Positions 26,244-39,814 of a DNA stretch of 64,000 nucleotides are shown here, piece by piece. Source of the stretch: Chamaea fasciata (lineage: Eukaryota > Chordata > Aves > Passeriformes > Sylviidae). Numbering within the stretch: the first letter of the stretch is position 1; each line of letters opens with the position of its first letter. The DNA is taken from the NCBI GenBank assembly GCA_029207755.1, contig JARCOQ010000004.1, positions 37,473,685-37,537,684 of the forward strand. The letters run 5' to 3'. The notes under the pieces are model-generated. The model ran no database searches. It was not told the origin of the DNA and worked only from the letters and a program-made list of their open reading frames with translations. The translations under genes and the position numbers were made by a program.

Positions 26244-26443
26244 CAGATATCTATATCATCTATATCTATCTCTATTTCTATATCTATCTATATCTACATC
26301 TATATCTAATCTATATCTGTATATATATCTATATCATCTATATCTATATCTACATCTATGTCTAATCTATATCTGCATCTATATAATCTATCTATCTATA
26401 TCTATGTCTATCTATATCATCTATATCTATACCTATATCCACA
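26244..26443. repeat. TATC/ATCTAT microsatellite with higher-order period
   Basis: About 200 bp of imperfect CTAT, ATCTAT and TATATC units. The marker CTATATCATC recurs at 26251, 26329 and 26412, so a longer unit of about 78-83 bp is superimposed on the short units. The long plus frame across it translates as a Tyr/Leu/Ile/Ser repeat and is an artefact. Confidence 0.9.
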
Positions 26444-29400
26444 TGCATATAGTTTTTAATTTTTTTAATCCTCAAACTTGTAATGAAAAACTCTTACAGA
26501 ACTTCTCTGGTAGGAGAGGAATCCTACTGATTCTTCACTTCTGTGACCACAAAAGGAAAAACTTTTTCTTTTTCAAATGAAATTAACATATATATATTGT
26601 TTGAATTTTTTTCCTTTATGTTATTTGTGCAAGAAATCTTTTAATAATGTGCCAGTATATTTCATAATTAGTCTACAATTTCTAGCATAACATAACCTGA
26701 TTCTTTAAGTCCTCTTTGTGGGACTCTCAATCATTTGGTCTTAATTGATGCTTGAATCTTTCTCCAGCTGTACAGTAGGCATTCTGAAAATGGCTATCAC
26801 AATCTCTGCAGCATTAAACAAACTAAATATGATGAGGATACACTGAACTATGTATCTTTCCTGAGCGCATTTACCTTCCATGGCTTCATTAGCTGGGTGA
26901 ATTACTGTAAAATCTTGTTCAGGCTGGAAATACTTTTCTCTTTCTCTTACTTTGTCAAAATGGTGTGCAAACATTTTGTAATAGTGGTTCTCATGAGTAT
27001 TTATATATATGTATATATATATAATGTTCCTCAAGCTCATCCAGTTCTTTCTATGTACCCTTATACATCTACCCTTTAATTTTATTTAAAAATCCAGCAA
27101 GATAATTTCCAAATTTTGTTTTTGATGCCCTCTATTCAGATTTTACAATCTGAACTAAGAGAGAACCTCTTAAATGATTGTTGCTTATTCTGCAGAAAAC
27201 TTTTACTCCTGGTTCAAATTTTGATCTCTTATGTCTAATCTAGATAATCATTACCTTTTTCATTCTACAGTGTTTTTACCAATGCCCAGATTGCAAATTG
27301 GACATTATTGCTGTTTCTTCACCTATAATTTTATGAAAAATAAGTGAGGTAAAATTGGAGTCCTCTGTGAAAATATATCTTTTCTGAAGAGGATAGTTTT
27401 TAATTATAAGTATTCTGATACTGTAAGTTCTATTTCACATATTACGTCTGGAAATATTGATACAATTTTTTCCTCTAAGCCTTTCTACATTCCTGTTGTG
27501 ACAGAAATTAGCTGAACAGTCTTTATCATAAAGTACTATTTGTCAAGCTCAGAGAAAAGAATATGGAATAGGTCTCAGTGGAATGAAAGATTATGAAGAA
27601 TTAACAACATACACTACATGTGAATTTTATAGGTAATGTTATGGTGTCCTGTGGAGGCTTTGTGCAATGTTATACAAAGACATAAATGATGCTTAAAACA
27701 GATGAGTAGTATTTTTTAAGTCAGGAATTACCTTAGAGGTAACTACTCAGTTTGTGTAAAAGCTTCCTTTGATGAAGATGATTCTGTAAAAAGCAAGTAG
27801 TGCAAATACTGTGGAATATCAATAGCTGAGAGGTTTGGCTGGATAAATACGATCATCTGAAACCTTTTAAACTTGAAATGAGGATAAAACATATTTGCCA
27901 GTGCTTTTTTAAAAACACCAAAACACCATAAAACTTGGGAATAACTTAACTGTTCTAAGAGTGAAAAAACAAACAAGCTTTAACTGTTAATAAAACTGTA
28001 AATAAAAAACCATGAAATACTGAACTATGCCACAGAATATAAAGGAGAATGACAAGGTACAGGATGTGGTTCTCTCCGGTTATTTACACTTCTCTCATCC
28101 AATACACGACAAGCTCCTTAATCTAAGTTACAGTACAGATGACACCGAATAAAGTGCATTACACAGCTGCAGCTGCTGCTTTCCACAGGCCTGCAGCTTG
28201 TAGCTCTCTTTCCCCAGATCAGGATGATATTATCATCCAGCCTGCTTTTAAAGATTTCTTTTTCATGAAAACAGTATAGCAAACTGGCAATAAGAAGTAC
28301 TGTTGTTCAACATCTATTTCTTCTGCAAGCATGAGATCATCTTGTTATGCATGACACTTCATCAACCTTCTGATATCAGTTTAACAAAGAAGACAGAATA
28401 TTGATATTGTACATAATATCCATTAAAAACCAAGCTTGGATCCCCCAAGCTTCTTGATAGAAAAAAAGATGAACATCTGGTACAGTAATAGAACTTTTCA
28501 TAGGCTTATAAGAATAAACCAACATGGAATAATTTTTAATTCTGTGCTATAAGGCCTTTAATTTTTTCACAGAATTAATGATAAACCAGGATCAGAGTAT
28601 CATGACAATGCATATTTGGCTCCAAGTTTAGACTGAGTGACCTGATTTGAATATCCTCAAGAAAACTGTTAGGTGTTGAGTGTTTTGAAAATTTGAGCTT
28701 TTCATATAGGTATCTACTTTATCTACACCACTATCATCAAATTAATAATTTTCCTCTTCAGTGACCTGTGCCCCAGAATCACTTTTCTAAAGTACAGCTG
28801 AATTCCCTCTGACTTTCGACAATGGACATTTTTGCTAGCCTAATGGATATGCTGTACTAATTCAGATTAAATGGATATTTGGGAATGCAAACAACACTGT
28901 TACTATTTGGAGTAAGTTTTGTAATATTTCTGCTGACATTAAAAGTTATACTAAATTGCTGCTTGGCTTGTTTTGAGAGCACCTCTCTTTCTAATATGAC
29001 AAAAGATGACTTTGATGACTTCAAAAACCAAAAATATGAAAATATTAGTAAAAACTGCTTCATAAAGAGTTATCAGCCTGCTATCAGTGAAGCGGTTCAG
29101 ACATGGTAAAATTTCAAGCTAAGCACACTGGACAACTTCATATAATTCTAACCAGCAGTGCTGCAAATTTGATAGTAATGGATATATAAGCTTAAAGAAG
29201 AGAGAGAGAAAATTTTATTTTTTGTGTCAATATCCTCCATAATAAATATTTTAGGACAGGGAAATATTACACACCTCCTCAAATCCAGCCACTTCTGAGA
29301 ACCTTCCTTCCCCAGTTATTACCATGGAACATTTGTTCTGTATATTGTCCAGTCCTTTTTGTAAGTAAGATATTTAGTTCTATTTATCCAATTAAATCAG

Positions 29401-32176
29401 TCGCTTTAGAATCTTGGTGGTTTTAAGATACAGAGGAGCTATATTCTGCATTTGTTTTCATTAATTATTTATCTTTCTGCAGGGTAGGCATTTCACATGT
29501 TCCATTCTTTCCTCTCTAAAATGCATAGCAGACCTTGTAAAATATGAAGCACCTGGAAAACAGACTTAATTATAGGTAGGATGGTAGTCATTCTCTTGTG
29601 GAGCCGCCTGCAGAAAAGCTTGGAGAAATGTTTTTGAAGATCATGTTCCTGTTCAAAGGCAGTAGATTCAAAACTGTCATGCGCTTTTGAAGGTCTAGGA
29701 TTGGTCTCATCACATATTCCTTAAAATGTTTTTGTAAGTAAAGATTTTAGGATAATAAAAATGAAGAATCTAGTTTTCATGCAATTTATACTCAGATCAG
29801 CATAACTCTTATAATTACAATCTAGGGAAAAAATGAAGCTTTTTTTTTCCTGGAAAACGTTCCGAACCATATATCTGTTTGAAGGATTGAGACTCGCAAA
29901 TGTTCTTTGCTTGAGTTGAGGTGATGCCCCATTTTAAATGGCAAGTAATGTCTTCATAATAAATACAAACAAAGTCCCATAAGAACTTCATGGAACATAC
30001 AGCAACTTACAAATCTGTTTCTGATTACAGAACCAGAGAAGATGTATACCTAATATATTAGAAGCTAAAACAAAGACTCTGGGTAGAGAGAATTTTATCA
30101 TAGAAACTACTGTGAGCAAACGTACTTCCTACTATTTGCATGTTGTTTTCATATTGTTCAATTCTCCTGCTTCTCTCTTTGCCCCCTGACCTTCCCCTGC
30201 CCCTGGCCTGAGTAAGTTTACAGAAGATTTGGTACGTTATGAGGGAGTTGAGGTAGCCAGTGGAGAAATATTGGACTCACAGAGATGAGAGCGTGAGAGT
30301 CAAAAACAGAGAAAAAACTTGTGCTGGGAAAAGGAATGGAATCATCTAGAAGAACGTATCTTTGAGTGTTATTTATACAGAAAAGTTGTAGTGCTCTCAG
30401 GATTATTTGGATGCAATGGAAGTGATAGGTAGTCAGTATCAGGTTGGAAAATAGTCCTCATGCTGAAAACTACTTTGGCCAAACAGTTTTATGTTGATCA
30501 TATTCATGTATCTTGAAAACCTTTTAGATTAAAAGTTATTGGTCCAAAATGCTGCTGGCTGCCTATAGTTTGTGTTCTATTCACAAGTCTGATAGCAGAG
30601 GCTTTCTGGTTGAAAGATCACTATGAATAATGCACAAACTATAAGTTGAAAGTGAGCAAAATGAGAAACGATGAAAGGGACAGAATTGCTTCAAGTTTTG
30701 GATGCTATGGCAAATCATCCAGCTAACCTCCATGGTGTACTCTACACACCAACCACTAGAGAGCACCTAGTTACAACGACATTATCACCTGTGCTGAAAG
30801 GATAACACATGGTCATTAAGTAAAAAAAAAATTCCATATCTCTTACATCTCAGGGATTTTTTGAGCCCAAATAGTACTCCAAACACACTCACTTACTAAG
30901 GAATATCTTTTTAAAAGGACAAGAAAACAACTTATTTATCACATTATTAATAATTTCCCCAGCCAGCTGGAACTTTTTACCAGGTGTAGGTCATGGCTCT
31001 GGAAGGTCTAGGACTCAATTTCTTTCTGGTTGTGATTAAAGCCTCTTGTATAAAAACCATGGGAAAAGCTCTCCCCCCCATTGACATCACAGTCCCATGA
31101 AAGTTGGAGGTCAAGGAATATATATTTAACCCTGTAGTGGTCAACTATAGTCTCTTATTTGTTGCAACAGCTCATCAAAATATCTGTGTGGTGTGGGATG
31201 CATGGCTGAGCTCTGCAGCAGACACTTAACAGGCTTGTGGGATTTTCTCTGCTGTTTCCAGTACAGACAGCCAGAGTCTGGACTATAATTAGTAAAGATA
31301 GCACCTGGACATTCCTGCTAATTGGTTTAGACACTTCTTAGTGTCTTACTGAGACATCAGGATGTTTAGACTCCAGCTTTTCTGTTTAACAGACAATGGT
31401 GCTGGGAGGCACTTGCTGTTTTCCTTTCTTGCGTGGTGAAAGGCAGCATCAGAAAGTAACCTGACTCCTGCCTTTATTGTATAACAATATCTGCTTGTAT
31501 TTAATAACAAACAGGAACACTTTCCATCAGTTTGCTACATGAGTAGAAGACCATTCAGCCATATGTTCTCATAAAATCCTGATGGAACACTTGAATCATT
31601 ATTACTTCCACACACAGGATCATCATTAACATACTTGTATTAGACAAAAACCTCTGGCAACTAAATTTTAACTATAATTCGACCTTTTGCAGCATCTTTA
31701 TTTGTGAAATAAAATATTTCAGTAGAATAGAAATATTTCCACTGAAATAAAGCGTTCTGAGAAAGATAAGAGGGATCTGCTTTTTAAGACTTACTAGTTA
31801 TGCTCAGCATACGATGGTTGAAGTTTAGCTGGTTTATAGAAGACAAAATTCACAAAAAACTATACTTTCATATACTTAATTAAGATAAGTCCAGCCTAAA
31901 CAATATCAGTTTTTAAATCCTCCCAGTCTAAGGGAAATTTTGAGATAAACTGAAATGGAAATGAGCTTGAAAGGTGGTATCAGTAGGACTATCAGTATAG
32001 AATCTTTAATTCTAAGTTAAAAAAAAAATTACACAAGCCCTTTCAAAATTTTTGTGAGGAAATACATATGTTAAGAATACTTCTAAAAGAACTGACAGAA
32101 TGTATTTCAAAAATAAAGTAAATTTTTTTAGAGCATTTAAAATTTTCTAGCTCTCCTCTGCTTTTTTAATTCAGAC
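26444..32176. other. Unique AT-rich non-coding DNA
   Basis: Nearly 6 kb with no recognised transposon, RNA gene or exon. There is a short TATA-type microsatellite at about 27000-27022. Overlapping frames at 28857-29109 on both strands encode no recognisable domain. Confidence 0.5.
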
Positions 32177-32226
32177 TTCAAATATTCTTGATATTTGAAA
32201 ATTCAAATCAAGAAAAAATTCTTGAT
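32177..32226. repeat. Cluster of mutually complementary short arms
   Basis: TTCAAATAT (32177-32185) pairs with ATATTTGAA (32191-32199) over a 5-nt loop. ATCAAGAA (32207-32214) pairs with TTCTTGAT (32219-32226) over four A. The right half of the first hairpin also nearly pairs with the left half of the second, so several alternative folds exist. Confidence 0.8.
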
Positions 32227-32725
32227 AAATGCTGAGCTGAGATCTATGCTACAGAGATAATCCTGAAAGGATGAGTAAAACCAGCAGCAGACAGACCTGC
32301 TATGTGAGCAGGGCAGACCTGAACAGAGTAGCCATGGGGAAAACTGTTTTCCCCAGGTGTGCTTCCTGCATGGGCCAAAAGCTTCTGCTCTCCAGTGATG
32401 TGAGCAAACCGAAGAAAGTAAGAGCAAAAGGAGGAAAGCAAAAGGGCAGAAAACAGTCCTGCTGAACAACTGAGGCTTGTTGAGATGAACACACATCTAT
32501 GTAGTTTGAATTCAAAACAAAAGAAAACTAAGTAAAAGCCAAAAATATTAGTAAAAATAACATTATTAGTAAAAATTAGTGAATAGATGAGCCATGATAA
32601 ACAGTAGGAAGCCTAATGGTCCATAACTGTTTTTTTTTTGCCTATGTACAGCAAAAATTGTGGAAACCCACAAAGGAGAGACTTGGAAAGAAATCATGAA
32701 GAAAAGCATTCTCCCAGTGTCCAAA
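32227..32725. other. Unique non-coding DNA before the LTR
   Basis: Several overlapping 60-97-codon frames on both strands lie in a GC-richer patch (32240-32520). None has a recognisable motif. A 13-14 bp imperfect tandem of ATTAGTAAAAAT lies near 32545-32580. Confidence 0.45.
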
Positions 32726-32730
32726 GACCC

Positions 32731-33537
32731 TGTCTTGGTTTGGGAAGACAGGTATCTGCCAGGTAATTAAAAAAAACAACTGGAATTTCCTTTGGAATGG
32801 AGAGTGTAAACCCCCCCTCCACCCCTTTTTTTTCTTTTTCATTTATAAATTTACAATCAGAGGCTCTCAGGCAAAGATTTGGGAAATGGGAATAGCAGTT
32901 CTTTACTAGTATGTATTACAAAGCAAACAAACACAAAAAAAAGACCCACCAAACAACTACAGCATTAATAACAAACAAAAACAGTACCAAGAACCTTGAG
33001 GGTTTTGTTTCACAAAACCCAGGGCAGTTTGGTTTTGGTGTCCCTGCAGTATCCTCAGAGCGCCAAGCTGAAATGGTGGAAAAGTCCCGGGCTGGTAGCT
33101 GGGAAGGCAGGGTGTCTCGGCAGGCAGGGGCAGGATGTCCCGGCAGGGCAGGGGGTGCAGGGTCACGCTGTAGAAAGAGGAGCAGCGCCGAAGAAGCCGA
33201 AGGCGAGGCAGGGCCTGGACCAGCTCCTGCGGGTGGCAGGGAAAACTCCGGATTCAGGCCGAACTGGTGATAGTAGATTTCCCAGGACTGGATCCCTCTG
33301 GCCACAGTGAAACTCTTCCAGCCAGCAACAGCCGTTCTCTCTCTCCCCGAATGCTGGAAAAAGAAGAGCCCGCAGCTGCCTCAAGCTCTATCTTTTACCT
33401 GCATTGTCTCCCCCTTCCACCTTTGTCCACCTCTTTGTTTCGGTTAAGTACTTTCAAGTATCCAACACTTGGTCTCCTTGGTAACTTATGGGGAAAAAAT
33501 TCTTTAGAGAAAGAAGGAACAAACCTAACCCCCAACA
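32731..33537 (-). mobile_element. Solo ERVL-type LTR with perfect TSD
   Basis: 807 bp from TGTCTTGGTTTGGGAAGACA to CCCCCAACA. The flanking 5-mers GACCC at 32726-32730 and 33538-33542 are identical, giving exact element boundaries and a 5-bp TSD. Minus-strand reading ends AAACCAAGACA and contains AGTAAAGAACTGCTATTCCC, shared with the copies at 14547 and 49276, so it belongs to a sister subfamily. The segment at about 33050-33260 is GC- and CpG-rich, unlike anything else nearby; on the minus strand it lies in the U3/promoter half. Many overlapping frames of 60-129 codons occur on both strands because of the high GC. None is a gene. Confidence 0.92.
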
Positions 33538-33542
33538 GACCC

Positions 33543-35272
33543 ATAGGCTGACACTGTACTGCACAAATCCAGACCTGCACTGCTTTGCACCAGCCAGAGA
33601 GACATCATAAAAAGGTGATTCTGCTATGTAATTTGAACCTTGTTTAGGTATGCATCTCACTGCTCAGTGGGTGATTCCAGCCTGTGCTTTGTTCCCTTTG
33701 TGTTTCCTAGGTCTGAAGGCTCCCTGAAGATTAGAAGGTGGGTGTTACAAAATGAGAACTTCAGTGAAGCTCAATATTTTTACTATCAACAACCCTTAAA
33801 CAATTACAATGTTTTGAGACTATAAAGTGGTGGTAATTTCTGTTTTCCATCAATAAAATGATCCATCAAATTAATTTTTCAAATACTGAAACGAAAAACA
33901 AATATCTGAACATTAAAGTCTTGGTGTTTGTGTTTTCCTGTGTGTCTGACAACTAAGCTGAGGACTGTTGTTTCAAATACTTTCAGCTATTAATTACGTT
34001 TCTAGGAATATTCTGGATCAAACACTCTGCAATGAATTTGTGGTTTGATTTCTTTTTTAGCACAATGTTTACAAACTGTAAACCACTTCCCTTTTCCCTA
34101 AAGATTATATAACTTTGTAAAAACAGAGAGGAGGGGTGGAGGGTGTGAAAAAAAATAGAAGAGAATCTATTGAAGTAGAAATAAAAAAGGAATGTTTGAT
34201 ATGATTAATAATGACTACATAATGGGTTTCACTGGGATATGGAAATACATTCCATGAAGAGAGCAAAAACCTGTGTGAATGGACTCAGAGAAGGGAAGCC
34301 TAAACCTGTTTCTCTTTCCCATATCCTTGGTGTTGCTGTCACCAAGCCAGGCTGTAAGGACAACAAATAGTTGTCTCAGGTCACCTGGTTGTCTCCTTAG
34401 GAGTTAATGTGGTTAGAGGAGCAACTAATGGTCTTATTTGTTTCATTGGGTGATGGAGAGAATAAAAAGTAGTAGGAATTCCATGTATCCAATTCTTGTG
34501 AATAGAACACAAGCATAATTAGGAGGCACTGTTGACATCTAATGACGATGCCTCCCCATAATAACTTATTTTATTAATCTTTTATTGAGTGCTTTAACCT
34601 TGTTAGTGCTTGTCCAATAGACTCTTGAGCATCTGTCAGCCTGTTGGGTTAGCAGCCCCTAAAAATTTGCCTTTGCCTGGTAGTGGGTGTGCCAGCCTCA
34701 GGAAGCCAGAATATCTCACTTGTGTCATGTGATCCAGTAGCACCTGTTATGAAAAGAGTTTTAGGACAAAAAATTACATTCTACTAAAAAGAATATATTT
34801 CAAGTAATGGAATAAATTTAAATGGAGAAAAAATAAATCTTCAGAATTCTGTTTGATGATCACTGTCCTCATTAGCTGCCCTAACTTGTGAGCCTGCCTC
34901 ATTAAACCTGTCTCAGATAGGTTGAAGCTTCTATAAAACCAAATAGAAGTCTCAAAGCCCATTTTCCCAGTCTCTATCACTGAAGATTGCTCTTGAGGCA
35001 GTTCAAACAGAGGTTTGGGCAATCTGCTTCTTGTGTAGTCTGGGATGCAGTAGTTAGTTCACTTAGATGGTAGTTTTATTCCACATTCTTTTTGATTAAA
35101 CAAAATAGTCTCCCATAGTAAGCTGGAGGAGAGTTTTCTGGATTTCCCAAATCTAACTTTGCTAAATTTGGTGAGCAATTTTATTTCTTAATGGGTATAG
35201 ATTGGTTGCATATTCGTTTTGCCCATTTCAAAGCATTTTATGACATTTTAGTAAATCCAATAAAAGAACCAG

Positions 35273-35275
<3 letters not shown>
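33543..35275. other. Unique non-coding DNA
   Basis: No repeat or gene recognised between the LTR and the AT microsatellite. Confidence 0.5.

Positions 35276-35325
<50 letters not shown>
35276..35325. repeat. (AT)25 dinucleotide microsatellite
   Basis: Fifty bases of uninterrupted AT repeat. Self-complementary, so it can extrude as a cruciform, and it is probably polymorphic in length. Confidence 0.97.
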
Positions 35326-35327
<2 letters not shown>

Positions 35328-36429
35328 TTCAATTGAGCCATGATTATAATTTTCTATTGAGAAATTAGGCTGCATTGAATTTTATATAAATTCAAAAGAA
35401 GGATGCATTCTCTCATTAGTATGTCATTAGAGTTTGAGTAATACCTTGGAATTACCCAAAGTCAAAGTTCATAAACCTATCATATGACTAAAATCATACT
35501 TATTTTCACAGAAATTGTAGCAGTGACATGACTTTGCTAATATACCTTCTTCCCATAATGGGAGCTAAATGCCAAAAAAATACCCTAAGGAAAAAATCAA
35601 CACTAGCACAACTATTTTAAGAAGACATAAGAGTAGATGAACAAGTTGTTTATGAGACATTTTTCTTCCATGGACATATGTGTCACAGGTGCTCTTTATC
35701 TTGCAGAACTTTATTATTAAGCATTATTTCAAGTAGGGAGTTGAGAAGGAAGGCAGTTACTTCCTGCAAGGTACATGTGAAATCTTTATTTATTTCTAAG
35801 CAAAGTGTTCAGCTTTTATTTTCTTCCATCTAAAGTTTTCATTATGTGAACTTTCAGAGAAAAAGAGCTAAATGATTGTCCCATTTTAGGCTCACTATGT
35901 ATGAGAGTGATTAACCCATAGTGCTGCTGATTTAGTTTTGAATATTAATGTGTTCTTTTTTGAAATTAAATGTTCTGGGCCTTTTTGTGGGCAACGTCTT
36001 ATAATGTTAAGAACACCTGCAAGTCTATCAGTGATTGTGTCAAGGGCTTTGACACAAGTGACTGTATGACCACACATGCTACATTTGAAAGATTTGTTTA
36101 ATGCCTTCACTGACTAGAGGTTGTTTTTTTTTAATGCAAGGTTTTCACTCTTTGTGTTCCTGAAGTTGTCAAATCATACCTAAAAAGCCCTTTCATTCAA
36201 AAGAGTTTATACAATAAAAAGCAAACAAATATTTTGTGATCCTTTAATCTTTCATGTCTTTATCAATAAGTAGTTTGTTTCCCTCTTTCAAGCTAGGCCA
36301 TTTCATTATCAACTATGTGAAACTTAGCCTTAAATAATACCAGAAAGGAACTTTCAAGGGAATCAGGAGGAGAGTATGGCTCATTAAGATCTCCCATAAC
36401 TAACCTTGTGATTTTTTAATACCGGCTGG
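35326..36429. other. Unique AT-rich non-coding DNA
   Basis: Nothing recognised. A 71-codon minus frame at 35895-36110 lacks known motifs. Confidence 0.5.
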
Positions 36430-36850
36430 CTCCCTTAGCCTCACCAACTTGAAATGCAAACAATCCTTATATCATCTTGGAAATCTAGCCCACAACTGCA
36501 CTTTCCAATTCTCTCATCCAGAAATGTGTCAGAATAATTCACACTTGCTTCTATCACTGCCTTTGACAATTTGTTCCATTATTCAGTAATCCTCTGCATA
36601 AAGAAATTCTGTCTGAACTGCTTATAGATTAATCCTTTCTTTTAGATATATCTATTATCTCTGGTTTTGTATAAACTATTATCTCAAACAGTGCCTTAGC
36701 GACAATCTGATTCTCTTCCTTCAGGATTTTACATGGGCCTAATTAAGACCTCATTCTGCTAAGATCTATGCTCTCTGTGTGTCTTAATTCAGGTATTTTA
36801 AACTTCTTTCACCAACCAATAAAAGTGCCTTTTCTTCTTCATCTCTTACA
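36430..36850 (-). mobile_element. Possible ancient CR1/L3-like fragment, minus strand
   Basis: The stretch TTTGACAATTTGTTCCATTA, followed by CATAAAGAAATTCTGTCTGA, resembles the reversed 3' portion of old CR1/L3 elements (the phrase 'not more than one residual, needs rearranged stem' does not apply: only sequence similarity supports it). A later piece on pyrimidine-rich ground is compatible but weak. Divergence is high and boundaries are guesses. It could be unique sequence. Confidence 0.25.
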
Positions 36851-39814
36851 GAAAAAAAGCTGACTACAAAACCACAATACCAGAATCAGAGGCGGAATCT
36901 TGTTTACGTGAGTTCAGCAAAGCAAAACATATGAAAAAGCCCTCATGTTTGACAAAACCTCTTAGCATACAAGGAGCTTCCTGGCTTAGTTGCTCTCAAT
37001 AAAATTATGACAAAAGGAGACTTTCAGAAGTCTTCATCTGTAGCATCTGTTCTCCACTACATGGCTCTAGTGATCTGGTAGAAATGCAGGTACTTGGTTT
37101 CATCTCTGTTGGTATCTACAGGACTTTATATAAAGATCTTATGACAGGTGCTTTGTCTTTCTGCAGTAATGGGAGTAGTAATTTATTGCTCCACTGTTTT
37201 CTAAGCAGTCCTCCATTTTTTTGTACCACTGTGTATATATTTGTGCTGTATCCAGATGTCAAAACAATGAGCATGGTGGGGGTAGGGGGTGAAAGAAGTA
37301 AGTTAAGCACTCAACACAAATATGGATTAGTGGGTTAGCTTGATGGGCTGCCTATTTGCATAAATCTCTCTATGTATTTGTCCTGCTCCCACTAAGACTT
37401 TGTTTACTCAAATAGATTCTGCATTATATTGGTTTTGATTCATCATTACTTCATAAGCTGCTTTGAGATAAATGTACAGACCTGAATGATCTACAAAAAG
37501 CCAAAGTTTTTACAAATCTTTAAAAACATTGGACATCAATGCTATACTTGGCCAGCTCTACTACTTCTGATTTTCATAGGTAAGGAACATTATTAGGAAT
37601 CTCTGGTGATGTTATCTTCTCTTTTATTATAGTACTTAAAGTTTCTACTGCACTTCATAGATATGAAACACTGACTTTTGATTTTTCTATCTACAGGTGT
37701 CTTTTCCTTGAGAAATTCTCCTTGGAGTATCTTTGTGGAAAGTGTTGCATCATCTTGGGCTTGTTTTGATTTGGTAATTAACTGTACAATGTTGACTGTG
37801 ATAATGTTGCTATCTATTTATAGTATACCTGAGGTAAAACTTTCAAAAATTTGCCTCCTTTTTAATCTTAAATGGCTAAGATAATTGACATCAATACCCC
37901 ATGGACACAGTCCTTATTGCAGCAATCAATTTTGTGCAATATCTGCTATTCAACATTTAATTTGTCCTAACTTTAGATTACAAAAATATTGAATTAGTTT
38001 TGTTAAGATGAAAAATTCCTATGGTTTTTAAAGGAAAGAGATGTCATGTTTTAATTTGACATTATGTGTTCAAAATAGATTCTTAATGATGTGTCAGTTT
38101 CACTGCACTATCTGTAAACTTTTTACTTTTCCATAATGCGGCACTTCTGCTTGAGAGCTGCATTTTTGTAACGTTTTTGAGGTTGATAAAAAAAGAGAAA
38201 GAAACCAAAGAAAAATGCCCTTCCTCCTGCCCAGAAAAAGCATGTCTCATGTCTGCCCCCAAAATTTTGATTTTTCAACAAATGCAATTTCTATTAACTG
38301 ACAATAAAAAAAAATCCCCTTAGTTTCTAAAGCAGGATTTTTGTTATTATCTTGCACCATAGGTGCCTGTGTTATTATATATTCGTTTCCCCCTCCATGT
38401 TTCTCTTGCTAACTCTTGCCAACTATTAACAGTTGGTCTTTTCACAATAGTGAGGGGAGGTTAGGGGTGAGTAAAAGTAATTTTTTGTGTAAAAATATGA
38501 GTCTAAAGAAGCCCACAAAGTTTTCAGTCTAAAAACTTCCTAACCTAAATTCAGAAGACCTGTTGTTATTAACACTGTTTCAGAAAAAAAAATGCAACAA
38601 ACTATGGAGGTTTAGCATATGGAAAGAAAACAATTTTATTGGTTTCCATTTCTTTTCCATTTTAAACATTGAAGAAGTTTTGCATTTAGATTTTTCCTCA
38701 TTTTAGATCGAATAATTAAGAGTTGTTAAGGATTAATGCATTTTTAAGTTATAAAATCCTTATTTTTCCTTTTAGAAAAGTTATTTAGAAAAAATGTTAC
38801 TTAAAATTTCTCCAACTGAAAACTTACTCTGAATTCTTTCTGTTCTGCTAAGAAAATCCTAGTTCTATTGAATTGACATTTCACAACAAAAGTAACAGTT
38901 TTCTATTAAGCCTCCACATTTTGCCAGAAAAGACAAGCATCATGTGTAAAACTGCTCAGTAATTTCATACTTACAGGAAGTGGAGGAAGAAAAAAAGAAA
39001 CTGCACTGTAGATTTTGCATTCCTTTTGTAATATTATCTGGGAATCTAAGAATGTTTTATTTATTTTTTTACATGAACATGGTTCCCTGCTGACTCGTCC
39101 TTTTCAGTTAATTGTATGTTAAATATTTTCAAAACTTCCTGCATTTTTAAAACTTATTGTGCCCTGTTCATGGCTAAACAAACAGATAGGTGGATCAGGG
39201 GCAGATGTACACTTGTATGAATATTCTAGGATGTCTATACTCTCAGTATCCTACTTTAATATTTTATATTTTTGCTACACTGATTTGTTTCCTTTAATCC
39301 CTTTGTGAAGCAAAATATTGCAGATCTTTTTACTCCTGCTATGCCTACTACCAAGTAGGACATTTTTTCTTCTAACTTCCTGTTTTCTGTAAGGATTATC
39401 CTACCCAGGTTTTCTTGCTTTCTGACTTTACACTGTCCACAATTTTTTGTAGTCATTCTACAACATTGTCAAAAGATTGTAGACTCATGTTCTTAAAAAA
39501 CAATACAAACTGAAATAAGGCACTTAACAAATATTGAATGTTTTGGTAATAAAGATCCTGCTTTCAAGATTCCTTTTCCCACTTTTCATTTGGCCATATG
39601 CTCAGAGACGTTGTAAAACCACCTACCTAGGCAGAGACACAACCACAATCACACATCCCAGTGAACTGAAGGAGATTTCAATCAAAACACAATCATGCTG
39701 ATACAATGATGAAATTTAATTTTGAATCAGGATTTTCTGAAGTTTCTGCTTGCATACAGTGTTTCCAAGTTTACTACAAGACACTTTTTGCATGTGTACT
39801 TTAAACCAAGAATC
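36851..39814. other. Unique AT-rich non-coding DNA
   Basis: About 3 kb without recognised features. Confidence 0.5.

Noticed and set aside
26236..26580. 114-codon Tyr/Leu/Ile-rich frame
   Set aside because: Translation of the TATC microsatellite plus unique flank.
32911..33660. Dense overlapping frames up to 129 codons on both strands
   Set aside because: They follow from high GC in the LTR; LTRs of this family do not encode proteins.
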